Shown here one piece after another: positions 9,093-17,984 of a stretch of DNA of 44,574 nt. The translations under genes were made by a program, and so were the position numbers. A model generated the notes under the pieces. It worked only from the letters and a program-made list of their open reading frames with translations, ran no database searches and had not been told where the DNA came from. The DNA lies in the NCBI GenBank assembly GCA_964571145.1, contig CAZNAP010000009.1, positions 1 through 44,574 on the forward strand, written 5' to 3'. Within the stretch, counting starts at the first letter, position 1. Each line of letters begins with the position of its first letter. This DNA is from Suilimivivens sp964571145 (lineage in GTDB: Bacteria; Bacillota; Clostridia; Lachnospirales; Lachnospiraceae).

Positions 9093-9923
9093 TTATGCGA
9101 TATGTATCACTGGAGATACTTGGCTTCTGGAAGCCACATACATAGGGAAATCCGAAGTTGTTATATCGGTTTCACGTTTGTAATTTTGCTCATTATCTCT
9201 TAATGCCATGGTAACCTCTACGCGAACCGCTTCGTAGGCTAATTCCGGCAGATTGTTTTCTTTGCTTAAATGTCCCAGAACCACACTTTGTAATTTATCA
9301 TGCAGTAGATGAACCAGAAGCTGCCCGGCACGCTCATTGGATAAATGTCCTCTGTCGCCTAGTATTCGTTGCTTTAAATAATAAGGATAAGGACCTACTT
9401 GAAGCATATTGATGTCATGATTTGCTTCCAATAAAAGAGAATCCATTCCCCGTAGACTCTCGATTGTATATTCATTGTAATTGCCTAAATCAGTGATAAT
9501 ACCCACTTTCTTTTTGCCGTGTTGGATACGATAAGCAACCGGTTCTGCGGCATCATGGGATATTTTCATGGGATTACATACCAAATCTTTGATGATAATC
9601 TTCTCATCTGCATTAATCGGGCAAAAGATATCGTCAGGTATATCGCCTAACGAATTCATGCTCTTAATCGCGGCAATGGTTCCTCCTGTGGCATAAATCG
9701 GAACTTCATATTTTCTACTCAATACACCTAAACCAGCTATATGATCAGAATGTTCATGGGTGATAAAAATACCGTCAATATCCTGCATGGATAAATCCAA
9801 CTCTTTTAATCCCTGCTCTGTTCTCTTGCCACTTAATCCCACATCAACCAACAGATGTGTTGTGTCTGAACCAACATAAATACAGTTACCACTGCTTCCG
9901 CTGGCTATGCTGCATAGTCTCAT
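9093..9923 (-). CDS. yycJ: Metallo-beta-lactamase fold hydrolase, YycJ/WalJ type
   Basis: 276 residues. The metal-binding motif THEHSDH at about residues 55-61 is the HxHxDH signature, with further ligands in the KISHDAAEP and LLEANHD segments and a C-terminal LGHLSKENN histidine. The N-terminus CSIASGSSGNCIYVGSDTTHLLVDVGLSGKR closely follows B. subtilis YycJ/WalJ, proposed to act as an exonuclease-type hydrolase linked to cell-wall/DNA-replication coordination. Here it is not beside walRK. Its ATG directly follows the TAA of the FtsA-like gene (TAAATG), so the two are translationally coupled in the polA-coaE operon. Confidence 0.88.
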   Translation of the reverse strand: MRLCSIASGSSGNCIYVGSDTTHLLVDVGLSGKRTEQGLKELDLSMQDIDGIFITHEHSDHIAGLGVLSRKYEVPIYATGGTIAAIKSMNSLGDIPDDIFCPINADEKIIIKDLVCNPMKISHDAAEPVAYRIQHGKKKVGIITDLGNYNEYTIESLRGMDSLLLEANHDINMLQVGPYPYYLKQRILGDRGHLSNERAGQLLVHLLHDKLQSVVLGHLSKENNLPELAYEAVRVEVTMALRDNEQNYKRETDITTSDFPMYVASRSQVSPVIHIA

Positions 9924-11978
9924 TTATTCACCCCAGTATATTTCAATAACATCACCACTATGGATTGCTTCCATGTATTGTGCTGCTCTTCCGTTTAATG
10001 TCGTTACAATGCCCTTGCCTCTCGGTCTGGACAGGTCAAATTCTATGGCTTCAAAAACATCCACGTAGACATATTCTGCCTTGCCCCTTAAAGTCACCGG
10101 TGCTTTGTTAACCACCACTACTATATCGGTCGCTTTCTTGGATGTGGTTAGCTCCTCTGCTGTAGTTTCTTCTTTTGTTTGTTCTATAGGTTCATTGACT
10201 GTATCCTGTGTGTTCTCCTGTGGCTGTTCTGTTGTCCAAACTACGGAAAAGTTTTCATATACAGGCGTATCCATTTGAGCCGGTGCATTATTTACATTGA
10301 TTTGTAATCCTGAATCTGGAACTACATCCATAAATTCTGCTAATTGTTGAACCGTATAAAAATTCAGCATTTCGATTGCATCATTTTCCTGAATCTCATA
10401 ATAATTTGACTGTAATTCACCATTTACTTTGGCAAATCTAGGCACTTGAATTCTATTGTCATTCACTACGAAAACCAAGCTTTCAGAAGATTCCGGCAAG
10501 GCACCAATTGTCATCGTGGCAGCTTCGCCCACTGTGGATTCATTCACCACAATAATGTCATTGGAGTGAATCGGTGTATAGATATCCGCCCCTTCTCCAT
10601 TGACGGTAATCACAGCCGCTTCTCCCAGGAGTCCTCTGGTCATTCTTTGTTTTCCATTGACCGTGAAATTCAACTCTTTTCCTCTTCTTGGGAACAATCT
10701 GTCATTGGGGAATTGTGCCTGCATCGCAGCATCTGCTACCGTTAATTTATTGTTATCGTATACTTTAATGCTATCCCCATTAAAGTTTACAAAGATGAAA
10801 TTATTCGTCTGTTCGTAGTAATTCATGCAGATTCCAACAGGTGTTACCAGGAGGCTGTCCTTCTTAATATCTTCCTCGAAAACAACCATCTGCATGACTT
10901 CTTCGCCACGCAGTGCCACACGTTCTTTGGCAATTCCAAGTTTGTCTGCAATTGCCTCTGTATAGCCCGGTATTTTGCCACCACCACCAACAATAAAGAC
11001 TGCACTGACACTTTTACCACCATTCAACTCCATTATCTTCTCAGCTGCCTGTACAGCCATTTCTTCTACTTTAGGTAACGTAATTTTCCCAACTTCCGAA
11101 GCTGTAATGGTCTGTGGCAGCATCATAATATCAGTAAATGAAATCTGCTCTTTCTCCATTGCCTCACGTTTTATAGATTCTGCCGTAGAGAAATCTACCA
11201 GACAGTGTCTGGCAATTTCTTCTGTTAACGCATCTCCGGCTACCGGTAGCATGCCATAAGCCAAAATACAGCCGTCATTTGTAATTGATATATCAGTGGT
11301 GCCGGCACCTACATCCAAAAGTGCAATGTTCAACATACGGAATCGTTCCGGTATTGCTAATTGTATGGCCGCAATCGGCTCTAAAGTCAAATTAATGACC
11401 TGTAAACCTGCTAATTCCACAGCTCTGTACAAACCGTCTACCACATCATCAGGCAAAAAGGTTGCGATTAAGTCCACGCCGATTGTTCTGGCTTTATGTC
11501 CCTCTAAATTGCCCATTGTATAACCATTTAAATAATAACGAACTACAGAATGTCCCACGCAATAGAACTTGGTATCCTGATCTTCTTTTCTCTCTAAGAA
11601 TTCCTGATAAGCCTTCTCTACGCCATTGGAAACAAGTGCATAAATATCTTCTTGCTTGACCTCTTTATCCCCTTGAAAAGGATATTCCACATGGGTTGTA
11701 ACGGTTCGAAGTACACGCCCAGCAGCGGCAATACAAACATTTTCCAGTTTCCTGCCTACAGCTTCTTCCAGTTGTTCTTTGACAATGCGAATTGTTTCCC
11801 CAACCTGTGCAATATCATGAATCTGTCCATCCAGCATGGCTCTTGTTTCATGTTCTTTCACGCGTTGTGAAACTACAACAAACTGCTCGCCTTTCTTATA
11901 ACCAACAGTCCCTACAATACTTCTGGTTCCAATATCCAAACCAAAAACAAGTTGTCCCGTATATTGTTTTCCTGCCAT
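9924..11978 (-). CDS. FtsA-like actin-fold ATPase with three C-terminal repeat modules
   Basis: 684 residues from the ATG at 11976-11978, which overlaps the coaE TGA (TGATG); a GTG one codon earlier is possible. Residues about 10-385 carry the FtsA/MreB-type nucleotide-binding elements: phosphate 1 GLDIGTRSIVG (about 13-23), phosphate 2 ALLDVGAGTTDIS (about 219-231) and adenosine motif FIVGGGGKIPG (about 328-338). The C-terminal 300 residues are absent from FtsA itself. They hold three similar segments: VNGEGADIYTPIHSNDIIVV, VNGELQSNYYEIQENDAIEM and LNGRAAQYMEAIHSGDVIEI, each probably part of a small beta-grasp-like module, with an acidic, threonine-rich linker at about 585-615. There is no FtsA membrane-anchoring amphipathic tail. 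It sits between coaE and yycJ. Function unknown; a cytoskeletal or division-linked role is inference. Confidence 0.82.
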   Translation of the reverse strand: MAGKQYTGQLVFGLDIGTRSIVGTVGYKKGEQFVVVSQRVKEHETRAMLDGQIHDIAQVGETIRIVKEQLEEAVGRKLENVCIAAAGRVLRTVTTHVEYPFQGDKEVKQEDIYALVSNGVEKAYQEFLERKEDQDTKFYCVGHSVVRYYLNGYTMGNLEGHKARTIGVDLIATFLPDDVVDGLYRAVELAGLQVINLTLEPIAAIQLAIPERFRMLNIALLDVGAGTTDISITNDGCILAYGMLPVAGDALTEEIARHCLVDFSTAESIKREAMEKEQISFTDIMMLPQTITASEVGKITLPKVEEMAVQAAEKIMELNGGKSVSAVFIVGGGGKIPGYTEAIADKLGIAKERVALRGEEVMQMVVFEEDIKKDSLLVTPVGICMNYYEQTNNFIFVNFNGDSIKVYDNNKLTVADAAMQAQFPNDRLFPRRGKELNFTVNGKQRMTRGLLGEAAVITVNGEGADIYTPIHSNDIIVVNESTVGEAATMTIGALPESSESLVFVVNDNRIQVPRFAKVNGELQSNYYEIQENDAIEMLNFYTVQQLAEFMDVVPDSGLQINVNNAPAQMDTPVYENFSVVWTTEQPQENTQDTVNEPIEQTKEETTAEELTTSKKATDIVVVVNKAPVTLRGKAEYVYVDVFEAIEFDLSRPRGKGIVTTLNGRAAQYMEAIHSGDVIEIYWGE

Positions 11979-12571
11979 CACTTTTCTCCCAATATCCTGT
12001 CTATTTGTTCACATGCTGCTGATAAGCTTCCGCTGTTATCAATTACAACCTCACAGTGTTTCCTGAAATCACTTTCTGTCAGCTGTGTCGCTATAATTGA
12101 ATCTATTTTTTCTTCCGAATAATTTCTGGCTTCTTTTAACCTTTTTCGTCTGATACTTTCTTCTGCATAAACATACCACATTTCATCTACAATGTTTAAA
12201 TATCCGTCTTCAATCAACAATGCTGCTTCTATAAAAAGAAAGTCTATTGCATTACGAGCTTTCTCTTCATTCATTATACTGATTATCATTTTTTTTACTG
12301 CCGGGTGCACAATCGAGTTTACTTTCACGCGCAACTCCGGATTTTGAAATATCTTCAGTGCCATTTTAGAATGATTGATATTTTGATCCTCATCTAAAAT
12401 TTCTGCTGATAATAATTCAATCAATGGCACATAACAAAGACCTGTAGGTTGCATTGCTTGATGTGCTACCAAATCTGCCAAAATGACTTTGCAATTGTAG
12501 TTTTCCTCTATGTAAGACAGTAAGGCTGACTTTCCCGAGCCTATACCGCCTGTAATACCGATTACTTTCAT
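11978..12571 (-). CDS. coaE: Dephospho-CoA kinase
   Basis: 197 residues from the ATG at 12569-12571, supported by AAGGTGG seven bases upstream; an upstream ATG at 12610 would add 13 residues overlapping polA. It catalyses the last step of coenzyme A synthesis, ATP-dependent phosphorylation of the ribose 3'-hydroxyl. The P-loop GITGGIGSGKSALL lies at about residues 4-17. The substrate-binding ILADLVAHQ and the NSIVHPAV segments typical of CoaE follow, then the lid region with YVYAEESIRRKRLKEARNYSEEKIDSII. The gene starts 16 bases after polA stops and its own stop overlaps the next start, consistent with one operon. Confidence 0.95.
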   Translation of the reverse strand: MKVIGITGGIGSGKSALLSYIEENYNCKVILADLVAHQAMQPTGLCYVPLIELLSAEILDEDQNINHSKMALKIFQNPELRVKVNSIVHPAVKKMIISIMNEEKARNAIDFLFIEAALLIEDGYLNIVDEMWYVYAEESIRRKRLKEARNYSEEKIDSIIATQLTESDFRKHCEVVIDNSGSLSAACEQIDRILGEK

Positions 12572-12587
12572 CAATCGCCCACCTTGT

Positions 12588-15233
12588 TTATTTCGCTTCG
12601 TACCAATCATACCCGGTATGCAAATCAGCTTCTAACCGAACAGAAAGTTCTGCTGCGTGTTCCATTTCTTCTTCCAGAATCCGCTTCACCTGTTCTTTCT
12701 CATTTTCCTTGGTTTCTATTAAAAGTTCATCATGTACTTGCAAAATCAGTTTGGATTCCAAATTCTCTTTTTCCAGTCGTTGATAAACCTTAATCATGGC
12801 TATTTTAATTATATCTGCTGCGGTTCCCTGTATCGGGGAGTTCATGGCAACTCGCTCTCCAAAGGAACGTTGCATGAAGTTGGAAGAACTTAATTCAGGC
12901 ACCGGTCTTCTTCTGCCAAATAACGTTACAGCATATCCGTTTTTCTTTGCTTCTTCCACGGTACGGTCCAAGAATTCCTTTACCTTCGGATAAGTTGCAA
13001 AATACTGTTCAATATAGACTGCCGCTTCTTTACGGGTAATACTCAGTCCCTGACTAAGACCAAAGGAGCTAATTCCATAAACAATACCGAAATTGACTGC
13101 TTTCGCATTTCTACGCTGCAAATCAGTGACTTCGTCAAAGGGGATATGAAATACCTGAGATGCTGTAATTCGATGAATATCCGCATGCATTCTGTAAGCT
13201 TCAATTAACTGTTCATCTCCTGACATATGGGCCAGAATACGGAGCTCAATCTGTGAGTAATCTGCATCTGTGAAACAATAACCTGATTTGGGTACAAACA
13301 CCTTGCGGATTTTTCTTCCCAATTCCATTCTCATAGGAATATTCTGCAAATTAGGATCTGTAGAACTGATTCTTCCTGTGGCTGTAATCATCTGATTAAA
13401 AGAAGAATGGATGCGATTATCCTCCCCTATAAAGGCTGCAAGCCCTTCCGCATAGGTGGATTTTAACTTCGTCAACCCTCTGTATTCCAATACGTCAGCA
13501 ACAATTGGGAACTCTTCTGCCAGCTTCTCCAGCACATCAGCTGCCGTGGAATAACCGGATTTGGTTTTCTTACCACCCGGTAATTGCATTTTCTCAAATA
13601 AGACCTCACCCAATTGCTTAGGAGAATTAATATTAAACTCCAGTTGTGCAGCTGTATAAATTTGGCTCTCCAATTCCGAAATACGGCCTGTCAGTGCCTC
13701 TCCATAGGCCTTTAATTCTTCCGGTTTCACCATAATTCCTTCTTTTTCCATTTGATAAAGCACAAATGTAAGGGGCATCTCTATTTCATACATCAACTTT
13801 AACATTTGAGTTTCTTCTAATTTCTTTTGCAGGATTGGAGTAGCCATTCTGCTTACATAGGCTAAAAAGCAAGCATATTCCAAGAAGCTCTCTTGCTTCT
13901 GTTCCAATGCATCAGCCAAAGAAAGTTTCGCCAGCGTCTGCGTACGTTCTGGGATCAAAACACCCAAATACTCGTTGGCAACATCTTCTATTACATAGTC
14001 ATTTTTCAACGGATTAATCAGATAAGCTGCTAGGACAATATCAAAAAATCGTTCCGAAGCATCACAGTTTAAATAGTCATAGGTCTTCTTAATATCTCCG
14101 CAGGACAACTTACATTTTGACGCTATAATTGCCATTTTGTCCTTTAAGTAGCCTTCTGTTAACAGACCGCCACACTTAATAAAATAGGTTTTTCCATCAT
14201 AAATTGATAATGATATTCCTACTGCATTCTCTTTTCGACTGTCCTCACGCAATATAGCAAATCCGGTAATTTCATTGGTGTGGTTCAATATTTTACTAAA
14301 AATCTCTTCTGCTTGAGTTAGTTCTTCCACTAAAGAAAAATCAGTTGTGAGTGATGTATTCGAAACGCCTTTTTCAAATTTAGCCAGCAAATTTTTGAAT
14401 TCCAGCTTCTTGAACCAAACATAAGCTTCCTGTGTATTAAAGTCATGCACCTTGGCGTCTTCAAAGTTAAATTCAATATCTGCATTCAATTCAATCGTAG
14501 CCAGCACTTTACTTAATCGTGCTAAATCTTCATTTTGAATTAAGGATTCTTTAATCGCTTTTTTGCTGATTTCATTCACATGTGCATAGATTTGATCCAG
14601 AGAACCATATGTCACCATTAATTCTGTAGCCGTCTTTTCGCCTACTTTTGGAACACCCGGAATATTATCTGCTGTATCGCCCATCAGTGCTTTGAGTTCA
14701 ATAAACTGCACTGGCGTAACCTGATATTTGGCTTCAACATCCGCTGCAAAATAATCTTCTATTTCTGTCTTGCCGCCCTTGGTTTTTGGAATTCTGATTT
14801 TTATTTTATTGGTAGCCACCTGTAACAGGTCTCTGTCTCCCGATACCAGCGATACTGTCATACCGTCCGCTTCAGCTTTGTTAGCCAATGTGCCTAGAAT
14901 ATCGTCCGCTTCCAGTCCGGCTTTCTCCATGATTTTAATACCCATGGCCAAAAGCACCTCTTTCATGACCGGAACCTGTTCACGTAATTCTTCAGGCATG
15001 GGTTTTCTGGTGCCTTTATATTCCTTGTAAATCTCATGACGAAAAGTCGGTGCCTTCAAATCAAAAGCCACTGTCAAATAGTCCGGTTTTTCTTCATCTA
15101 GTATTTTAAATAGGATATTCAAAAAGCCGTAAATTGCATTTGTGTGCAATCCGGCGCTATTCGTCAAATCCGGTACCCCATAAAAAGCTCTGTTCAGTAT
15201 ACTATGTCCATCTATTAATACCAGTTTTTGCAT
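12588..15233 (-). CDS. polA: DNA polymerase I
   Basis: 881 residues. The N-terminal third is the 5'-3' flap nuclease (VLIDGHSILNRAFYG; GLEADDILGT; SGDRDLLQ; ALMGDTADNIPGVPKVGEKTA). The polymerase domain has motif A DYSQIELRILAHM, motif B RRNAKAVNFGIVYGISSFG and motif C LQVHDELL (about residues 831-838). The intervening 3'-5' exonuclease domain is present as a fold but lacks the usual carboxylates: the DxE site reads GFAILRED and the last YxxxD motif is YACFLAY, so proofreading is predicted inactive, as in Bacillus Pol I. It is used in repair and Okazaki fragment processing. It sits 15 bases after the upstream zinc-finger gene, in one operon with coaE. Confidence 0.97.
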   Translation of the reverse strand: MQKLVLIDGHSILNRAFYGVPDLTNSAGLHTNAIYGFLNILFKILDEEKPDYLTVAFDLKAPTFRHEIYKEYKGTRKPMPEELREQVPVMKEVLLAMGIKIMEKAGLEADDILGTLANKAEADGMTVSLVSGDRDLLQVATNKIKIRIPKTKGGKTEIEDYFAADVEAKYQVTPVQFIELKALMGDTADNIPGVPKVGEKTATELMVTYGSLDQIYAHVNEISKKAIKESLIQNEDLARLSKVLATIELNADIEFNFEDAKVHDFNTQEAYVWFKKLEFKNLLAKFEKGVSNTSLTTDFSLVEELTQAEEIFSKILNHTNEITGFAILREDSRKENAVGISLSIYDGKTYFIKCGGLLTEGYLKDKMAIIASKCKLSCGDIKKTYDYLNCDASERFFDIVLAAYLINPLKNDYVIEDVANEYLGVLIPERTQTLAKLSLADALEQKQESFLEYACFLAYVSRMATPILQKKLEETQMLKLMYEIEMPLTFVLYQMEKEGIMVKPEELKAYGEALTGRISELESQIYTAAQLEFNINSPKQLGEVLFEKMQLPGGKKTKSGYSTAADVLEKLAEEFPIVADVLEYRGLTKLKSTYAEGLAAFIGEDNRIHSSFNQMITATGRISSTDPNLQNIPMRMELGRKIRKVFVPKSGYCFTDADYSQIELRILAHMSGDEQLIEAYRMHADIHRITASQVFHIPFDEVTDLQRRNAKAVNFGIVYGISSFGLSQGLSITRKEAAVYIEQYFATYPKVKEFLDRTVEEAKKNGYAVTLFGRRRPVPELSSSNFMQRSFGERVAMNSPIQGTAADIIKIAMIKVYQRLEKENLESKLILQVHDELLIETKENEKEQVKRILEEEMEHAAELSVRLEADLHTGYDWYEAK

Positions 15234-15248
15234 GCTTCACTCCTAGTT

Positions 15249-15575
15249 TTATTTTAACAATAAAATCAATGCGATTAATGTACAGAATGCGACTGCCACC
15301 ATTCCTTCCAGTCCATACAAGAAAAGCTTTAGATTTTCGCGCATTTTTAAGGTATGCTCTGTTTTCTCCATACGCAGCTTCAATTCCTTTTGCAAGTCAA
15401 ATACATTACCTGCTTCCAGTCTGACCAAGCCTTCCTGAACCAAAAACTGAATAGTCAGCTCTTCTCTGCATAGTTCGCACTCATCTATATGTTCCACCAT
15501 TTCCCGCAAATCATCCGTATCCAGATCGTCTTTTAGGAAAAGAGGAATTAGTTTTTCAGCTTCTTTACATCTCAT
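15249..15575 (-). CDS. Membrane-anchored zinc-finger protein, anti-sigma-like (zf-HC2)
   Basis: 108 residues from the ATG at 15573-15575, chosen because AAGGGG lies six bases upstream; an ATG eight codons earlier lacks a ribosome-binding site. The N-terminal half holds the HxxxCxxC zinc motif (HIDECELCREEL, about residues 29-40) seen in anti-sigma factors. A charged amphipathic middle (LQKELKLRMEKTEHTLKMRENLK) and one membrane helix at about residues 84-107 follow, with almost no extracytoplasmic tail. There is no ECF sigma-factor gene beside it; instead it is the first gene of the polA operon. It could control an unlinked sigma factor or simply be a zinc-binding membrane protein. Function is not established. 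Confidence 0.75.
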   Translation of the reverse strand: MRCKEAEKLIPLFLKDDLDTDDLREMVEHIDECELCREELTIQFLVQEGLVRLEAGNVFDLQKELKLRMEKTEHTLKMRENLKLFLYGLEGMVAVAFCTLIALILLLK

Positions 15576-15624
15576 ATGAATCCCCTTATATACTGCCAAG
15601 CAGACAACCTATCCTATCCTTATA

Positions 15625-15653
15625 AATATACACTAAAATCTACCCAAAGTAAA
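15625..15653 (-). promoter_or_regulatory. SigA-type promoter for the zf-HC2-polA-coaE operon
   Basis: On the minus strand: -35 TTTACT (15648-15653), 17-base spacer, -10 TATATT (15625-15630), about 50 bases ahead of the ATG at 15575. No other promoter or terminator is seen down to the FtsA-like and yycJ genes. Confidence 0.5.
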
Positions 15654-15677
15654 TCGTTAGTCGCTCTACATTTAACA

Positions 15678-15700
15678 TTAGTAAGCACCCAGTGACTAAA
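15678..15700 (-). repeat. Intergenic 23-bp motif, copy A
   Basis: On the minus strand this reads TTTAGTCACT, then GG, then GTGCTTACTAA. It lies between the tRNA-Leu terminator and the zf-HC2-polA promoter. Copy B at 22734-22756 matches 19 of 23 positions. See the finding on the four copies. Confidence 0.5.
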
Positions 15701-15707
15701 TGGTTAC

Positions 15708-15738
15708 AAAGAAAAAAGTACCGCATAACGCGATACTT
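15708..15738 (-). terminator. Rho-independent terminator after tRNA-Leu
   Basis: A nine-pair hairpin (arms 15716-15724 and 15730-15738, loop of five, one G-T pair on the minus strand) is followed on the minus strand by TTTTCTTT. It lies eight bases after the tRNA 3' end. Confidence 0.8.
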
Positions 15739-15745
15739 TCTTTAC

Positions 15746-15828
15746 TGCCGGCGGCGGGACTTGAACCCGCACGTGGTTGCCCACAACAGATTTTGAGTCT
15801 GCCTCGTCTGCCATTCCGACACGCCGGC
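15746..15828 (-). tRNA. tRNA-Leu (anticodon CAA)
   Basis: A class II tRNA with a long variable arm. On the minus strand the acceptor 5' strand GCCGGCG (15828-15822) pairs with CGCCGGC (15753-15747). The anticodon stem GCAGA/TCTGT encloses the loop CTCAAAA, giving anticodon CAA for codon UUG. The variable arm reads TTGTGGGCAACCAC, and the T-loop GTTCAAG with T-stem GCGGG/CCCGC is intact. The discriminator base is A, as expected for leucine, and CCA is not encoded. It is flanked by its own promoter and terminator, so it is a single-gene transcription unit. Confidence 0.95.
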
Positions 15829-15849
15829 TTAATTCAACAGCCGAAATAT

Positions 15850-15878
15850 ATAATATCATACCCGACTGTTGTTGACAA
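15850..15878 (-). promoter_or_regulatory. Promoter of tRNA-Leu
   Basis: On the minus strand: -35 TTGTCA (15873-15878), 17-base spacer, -10 TATTAT (15850-15855). The -10 box ends 21 bases before the tRNA 5' end, so the precursor has a short leader. Confidence 0.7.
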
Positions 15879-15888
15879 GTAATTTAAA

Positions 15889-17163
15889 TTATTTTTGCAC
15901 CAAATTTTTATAAAAATCAAAGCAGTCAAATGTTGCAAAATAATCTTTGGGTGTCTCGGCTCTACGAATCAACTGAACCGTTCCGTCTTCCTTTAATAAG
16001 AGTTCTGCGGACTTTAATTTACCGTTGTAATTATATCCCATAGCAAATCCGTGTGCCCCAGTATCGTGAATCACCAGATAATCGCCTTTTTCTATTTCAG
16101 GCATCATTCTGTCAATTGCGAATTTATCGTTGTTTTCACATAAAGAGCCAACAATATCGTATTGATGGTCACAAACTGCATTTTCCTTGCCCAGTACTGT
16201 AATATGATGATATGCCCCATACATAGCCGGACGCATCAAATTAACTGCACATGCATCAACGCCAATGTATTCCTTGTGTGTATGCTTCTCGTGAATCGCC
16301 TTGGTTACCAGTTGACCATAAGGTCCCATCATAAAGCGTCCCATTTCTGTGTAGAGTGCAATATCGCCCATACCTGCCGGTACCAATACCTCTTCGAAGA
16401 CTTTACGAACGCCTTCACCTATTTCCTTGATATTATTAGGTTCCTGATTCGGTAAATAAGGAATACCCACACCACCTGATAAGTTAATGAACTTAATATC
16501 TGCACCGGTCTCTTTCTCAAGTTTCACCGCAAGTTCAAACAGTTCCTTAGCCAGCATCGGATAGTATTCATTTGTTACTGTATTACTTGCCAAAAAGGCA
16601 TGTATACCAAAATTTTTCACACTTTTTTGCTTCAGGATTCGATATCCCTCAAACAGTTGCTCTGTGGTGAATCCATATTTGGCATCTCCCGGATTATCCA
16701 TAATGCCGTTACTAATTTTAAAAATACCACCCGGATTATATCTACAGCTCATTGTTTCGGGCAATTTGCCCAGTATATTTTCAACGAAATCAATATGGGT
16801 AATATCATCCAAATTAATAATGGCTCCCACTTTAGCGGCATAGGCATATTCTTCTGCCGGTGTCTCATTGGAAGAAAACATAATATCCGAGCCCGATATT
16901 CCCAGTCCGTTGCAAAGCATTAATTCTGTTAAAGAAGAACAGTCACAACCACACCCCTGTTCTCTTAAAATATTAACTAAGAAAGGATTGGGCGTTGCTT
17001 TAATGGCAAAGTATTCTTTAAATCCCGGATTCCAAGCAAAGGCCTCATTCACTGCTTTTGCATTCGCAATAATCCCTTTTTCGTCATAAATATGAAAAGG
17101 CGTAGGATAGGTCTTCTCGATTTCTTGCATTTGAGTTTTCGTAATAAATGGTGTCTTGTTCAT
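15889..17163 (-). CDS. lysA: Diaminopimelate decarboxylase
   Basis: 424 residues. A PLP-dependent fold-III decarboxylase that forms L-lysine from meso-diaminopimelate. The Schiff-base lysine is Lys55 in EYFAIKATPNP. The glycine-rich phosphate-binding loop is NLSGGVGIPYLP, with TEMGRFMMGPYG contributing to the substrate site. The C-terminal catalytic motif GSLCENND supplies the cysteine and acid at the dimer interface, and GAHGFAMGYNYNG follows. Length agrees with the family (about 420). It starts five bases after a TrmB-type regulator, whose promoter it probably shares. Related decarboxylases acting on carboxynorspermidine or ornithine were considered, but the motif spacing favours LysA. Confidence 0.87.
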   Translation of the reverse strand: MNKTPFITKTQMQEIEKTYPTPFHIYDEKGIIANAKAVNEAFAWNPGFKEYFAIKATPNPFLVNILREQGCGCDCSSLTELMLCNGLGISGSDIMFSSNETPAEEYAYAAKVGAIINLDDITHIDFVENILGKLPETMSCRYNPGGIFKISNGIMDNPGDAKYGFTTEQLFEGYRILKQKSVKNFGIHAFLASNTVTNEYYPMLAKELFELAVKLEKETGADIKFINLSGGVGIPYLPNQEPNNIKEIGEGVRKVFEEVLVPAGMGDIALYTEMGRFMMGPYGQLVTKAIHEKHTHKEYIGVDACAVNLMRPAMYGAYHHITVLGKENAVCDHQYDIVGSLCENNDKFAIDRMMPEIEKGDYLVIHDTGAHGFAMGYNYNGKLKSAELLLKEDGTVQLIRRAETPKDYFATFDCFDFYKNLVQK

Positions 17164-17168
17164 GATAA

Positions 17169-17888
17169 TTAACTTTTTCCTCCCTGTAACTGTATTAACT
17201 TAATTTCATTTCTAAGTGTATCCTTAAATACACTGATAAAATTCTTTTGTCCTGTATATAAGCAAGTATCATCTTTGCTTCCGGTTAATTCTCCGGTAAG
17301 TGCAAAGGTCGAATCAATAATTAATCGAATATTATTTTCTCTTGGTGTACTCAGGTAACATGTACCGCCTTCTAAATTGGCTTTTTTTACATAAGCCTTA
17401 TCTGTCAAAATGACAAGTTTAATTTTCTTGTCTAATACCTGTAAAAGCTCGTCTTCCAATAGTTCTATAATATCTCCTGCAGCAGAAATATAAATTCTCT
17501 TTGATGCTCCACGAATCATGTTGACCACTTTGCCCATGATATTTTGAAAGCCTTCAATGGTAATATATCCAACTTCTTGTTCTTTTTTGTCAGGAATATG
17601 CTGCATCAGATATTTCTTTTCCTGTTCCAAATTTCTAATAATGTTATCGCATAATTCATCCACCAGAACTGCTGAGTATTTGCTTGTATTGCCTTCCACC
17701 AGATAAGCTGCTCCTTTATCAGTCAGTCCGCTTAATGCATTATAAACATTTGAACGGGATATTCCGGTCTGCTTGGCCACTTCATAGCCTGTCAACTCTC
17801 CACTTTGATACAGGCAAAGATAGATATTGGCTTCCTGCCTGGTTAATCCAAACATACACAACTTTTCCAGCAAATTGCTTTCTTCCAT
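17169..17888 (-). CDS. TrmB-family transcriptional regulator
   Basis: 239 residues. An N-terminal winged helix-turn-helix at about residues 5-75 is typical of TrmB (LEKLCMFGLTRQEANIYLCLY, then TGYEVAKQTGISRSNVYNALSGL as the recognition region). A coiled linker (about 80-100) and a C-terminal effector domain with phospholipase-D-like topology follow (KRIYISAAGDIIELLEDELLQVL; KIKLVILTDKAY). A strong GGAGG site stands seven bases before the ATG. TrmB proteins usually sense sugars, but this one is coupled to lysA with a five-base gap, so control of lysine or polyamine metabolism is a reasonable inference. The effector is unknown. Confidence 0.87.
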   Translation of the reverse strand: MEESNLLEKLCMFGLTRQEANIYLCLYQSGELTGYEVAKQTGISRSNVYNALSGLTDKGAAYLVEGNTSKYSAVLVDELCDNIIRNLEQEKKYLMQHIPDKKEQEVGYITIEGFQNIMGKVVNMIRGASKRIYISAAGDIIELLEDELLQVLDKKIKLVILTDKAYVKKANLEGGTCYLSTPRENNIRLIIDSTFALTGELTGSKDDTCLYTGQKNFISVFKDTLRNEIKLIQLQGGKS

Positions 17889-17984
17889 AGCTTACCCTCC
17901 AAATCTATCATCATTCGCGAACCATTATTTTGTATTTAGTAATAAAAAAGACTCGCATGTGTTTTAGTAGTTCTTCTTGGGAAC

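Noticed and set aside
15700..15882. 60-codon plus-strand frame
   Set aside because: It covers tRNA-Leu and its terminator on the opposite strand.
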